A DNA stretch of 64,000 bases, taken from contig NC_081183.1 of NCBI RefSeq assembly GCF_029867415.1, positions 13,016,404 to 13,080,403 of the forward strand, given 5' to 3'. Below are positions 62,466 to 64,000 of the stretch, one piece after another. The notes beneath the pieces are model-generated. The model was not told the DNA's origin, made no database searches, and saw nothing but the letters and a program-made list of their open reading frames with translations. Source of the stretch: Vicia villosa (taxonomy: Eukaryota; Streptophyta; Magnoliopsida; Fabales; Fabaceae). Within the stretch, counting starts at the first letter, position 1. The number at the start of each line of letters is the position of its first letter. A program made the position numbers and the translations under genes.

Positions 62466-62490
62466 TATTGTTGTTGTTGTTGTTGTTGCA
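62466..62490. repeat. TTG microsatellite
   Basis: Seven GTT/TTG repeats at the point where other units have only GTTGTTG. Marks the right edge of the extra segment. Confidence 0.85.
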
Positions 62491-62984
62491 TCTGCTACGT
62501 GAATTGGGCCCTTTGGTTACCATGATTTTCCATTCCTTGTTCCAATTCTACATTTTGGGCTCAAGTGTCATTAGGTATTTCACGGCCTCTGCTCTGCTCT
62601 GCCATAAACCTATATGTCACGCATATAGAAGTCAAGTTGATCAAGCCTAACATTATATAATATGACAAATAGAAGTATAATGGAAAACATTCATATGAGG
62701 CACAAAAGATTTTACTTATTATACTTCATAGTTGGGTTGAGAATCAACCTACTTTGATACCTACTATAACACCTAAACTTAATAATATATAGAATCATAT
62801 TACATCAAGTAGTAAACTGGTATTGAGAACATCCATGAGTGTTTAGTTAACACATTGATACATGTACAACCAAATTTTTACATTAAAATCGATAAATTAT
62901 ATCAAAATATATCTATACAAATATTACACATTAATACAACACATTGGAAAACAAAGAAGAAACAACATCATAGGGTGTTCAAGT

Positions 62985-64000
62985 TGAAGGATAGAAAAAC
63001 ACTTAGAAAGGGGGGGGGATTGAATAAGTGTGACTTTAAATCTTGGACGATAAAAATAAAATGCACAATTATTTTTATCCTGGTTCGCTGTTAACGAAGC
63101 TACTCCAGTCCACCCCCGCAGAGATGATTTACCTCAACTGAGGATTTAATCCACTAATCGCACGGATTACAATGGTTTTCCACTTAGTCCGCAACTAAGT
63201 CTTCTAGAGTCTTCTGATCACACACTGATCACTCCAGGAACAACTGCTTAGATACCCTCTAAGACTTTTCTAGAGTCTACTGATCAACACGATCACTCTA
63301 GGCTTAGTTCACTCCTAAGACTTCCCTAGAGTATTCTGATCAACACGATCACTCTAGTTACAAACTGCTCAGCCAACTGCTAAGACTTCCTAGAGTATAC
63401 TGATCACACTGATCACTCTAGTTCCTTACAACTTAATGTAATTCTAAGAGTATTACAAATGCTTCTTAAAAGCGATAATCACAACTGTGATATTTCTCTT
63501 AACGTTTAAGCTTAATCTCACTAAAATATTACAACAGCAATGTAGTGAGTTGATGAAGATTCTGAGCTTTGATTGAACAGCGTTTCAGCAAGTTTGATAT
63601 TCACAGAATAGATGTAGAAATTGGTAACCTTGCTTCTCATCAGAACTTCATATTTATAGGCGTTGAGAAGATGACCGTTGAATGCATTTAATGCTTTGCG
63701 TGTTCCGTACAGCATTGCACTTAATGTTATACGCTTTTGTCAACTACCTCGAGCCTTGTTCACGCTGTGTCTACTGACGTAGCCTTTAGTAGCTTTTAAC
63801 GTTCCTTTTGTCAGTCAGCGTAGTCTGCCACCTGTACTTCCTTCTGATCTGATGTTTGTGAATACAACGTTTGAATATCATCAGAGTCAAAACAGCTTGG
63901 TGCATAGCATCTTCTGATCTTCTGACCTTGAAGTGCTTCTGAGCGTGATACCATCTTCTGATCTTCAGTGCTTCTGATCTCATGTTCTTCTGATGCTTCC
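62985..64000 (-). mobile_element. Copia-like LTR, minus strand, cut by window end
   Basis: Array Xb sequence (GGGTGTTCAAGT) stops at 62984 and TGAAGGATAGAAAAACACTT begins. A run of nine G lies near 63010. Four diverged blocks of about 65 bp (63200-63425) repeat TCTAGAGT..CTGATCAC..GATCACTC. Past 63838 CTTCTGAT recurs many times. A TATA box on the minus strand (CCTATAAATA, 63651-63660) and the LTR's CA end at 62985 give minus orientation, so this is a 3' or solo LTR. The style is familiar from SIRE/Maximus-type copia LTRs of legumes; the other end is not in the window. Confidence 0.7.
63200..63425. repeat. ~65-bp internal repeats with TGATCA palindromes
   Basis: Four imperfect units, each with AAGACTT.CTAGAGT.T.CTGATCA followed by CGATCACTCTAG. 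Part of the copia-like LTR. Confidence 0.75.

Larger units (their letters stand above)
61549..62984. repeat. Tandem-array unit U6, truncated
   Basis: Xa starts at CCGGGTCTTAAGG (61549) but lacks all five ~70-bp sub-repeats: CCACTATCCC (about 61810) jumps to TTTTAAACCTTTG. A segment of about 560 bp (61925-62487) not found in the other units follows, then Xa sequence resumes after (TTG)n at CATCTGCTACGTGAATTGG. Xb begins near 62765 and is cut by the LTR at 62985. Confidence 0.8.

Noticed and set aside
62985..64000. Possible host gene with repeated TGATCA motifs at the right edge
   Set aside because: The sharp junction with array sequence and the LTR-like start and TATA box fit a copia-like LTR better. 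No coding frame is supported.

Overview
The window is plant nuclear DNA: AT-rich, intergenic, and built almost entirely of LTR retrotransposons nested in a tandem array. The element mix (an Ogre-like element with 3-kb LTRs and a tRNA-Arg type primer site, an Athila-like element, Tekay-type chromoviruses, copia-like LTRs and an L1-type LINE) is typical of large-genome legumes such as Fabeae (Pisum, Vicia, Lathyrus). That placement is inference from family knowledge. No cellular housekeeping gene was recognised.

Left part (1-19760) is a three-level nest. A remnant LTR (19408-19760) sits against the tandem array. It appears to have been hit by a minus-strand Tekay-type element (1-19407), whose gag-pol frame is intact except for four in-frame stop codons. 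The 5' LTR of that element was then split by a very young, gene-less Ogre-like element (4710-17692; two 3.06-kb LTRs with one visible difference; 5-bp target duplication CGTAA).

The rest (19761-64000) is a tandem array of units of about 4.2 kb. A full unit has two diverged blocks (Xa, Xb), each carrying five ~70-bp sub-repeats, then a promoter, a 62-codon gene for a small secreted four-cysteine peptide, a TA microsatellite and an AT-rich spacer. Peptide genes lie at 28849, 33080, 47722, 52115 and 61106. In two further units (scars near 20165 and 56310) the gene has been deleted. I do not recognise the peptide family.

The array is interrupted by: an Athila-like element (20806-26928) with a 591-codon gag-protease frame joined to an integrase tail; a 5'-truncated LINE (34591-45033) that itself hosts a young non-autonomous Tekay derivative (36101-43788); two LTR-only insertions (50574-51774, 59520-60765); and a copia-like LTR running off the right edge (62985-64000).

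Main points for follow-up: (1) the tandem secreted-peptide family and its paired 5 x 70-bp upstream repeats; (2) clusters of short GC-rich motifs inside four different LTR families, including the identical octamer GCGCCGCG in sense orientation in two unrelated families; (3) three internally deleted or gene-less LTR elements that have moved recently and so must be mobilised in trans; (4) a tRNA-like Pol III promoter signature within the Ogre-like LTRs. Identities and repeat counts were read by eye, not computed.
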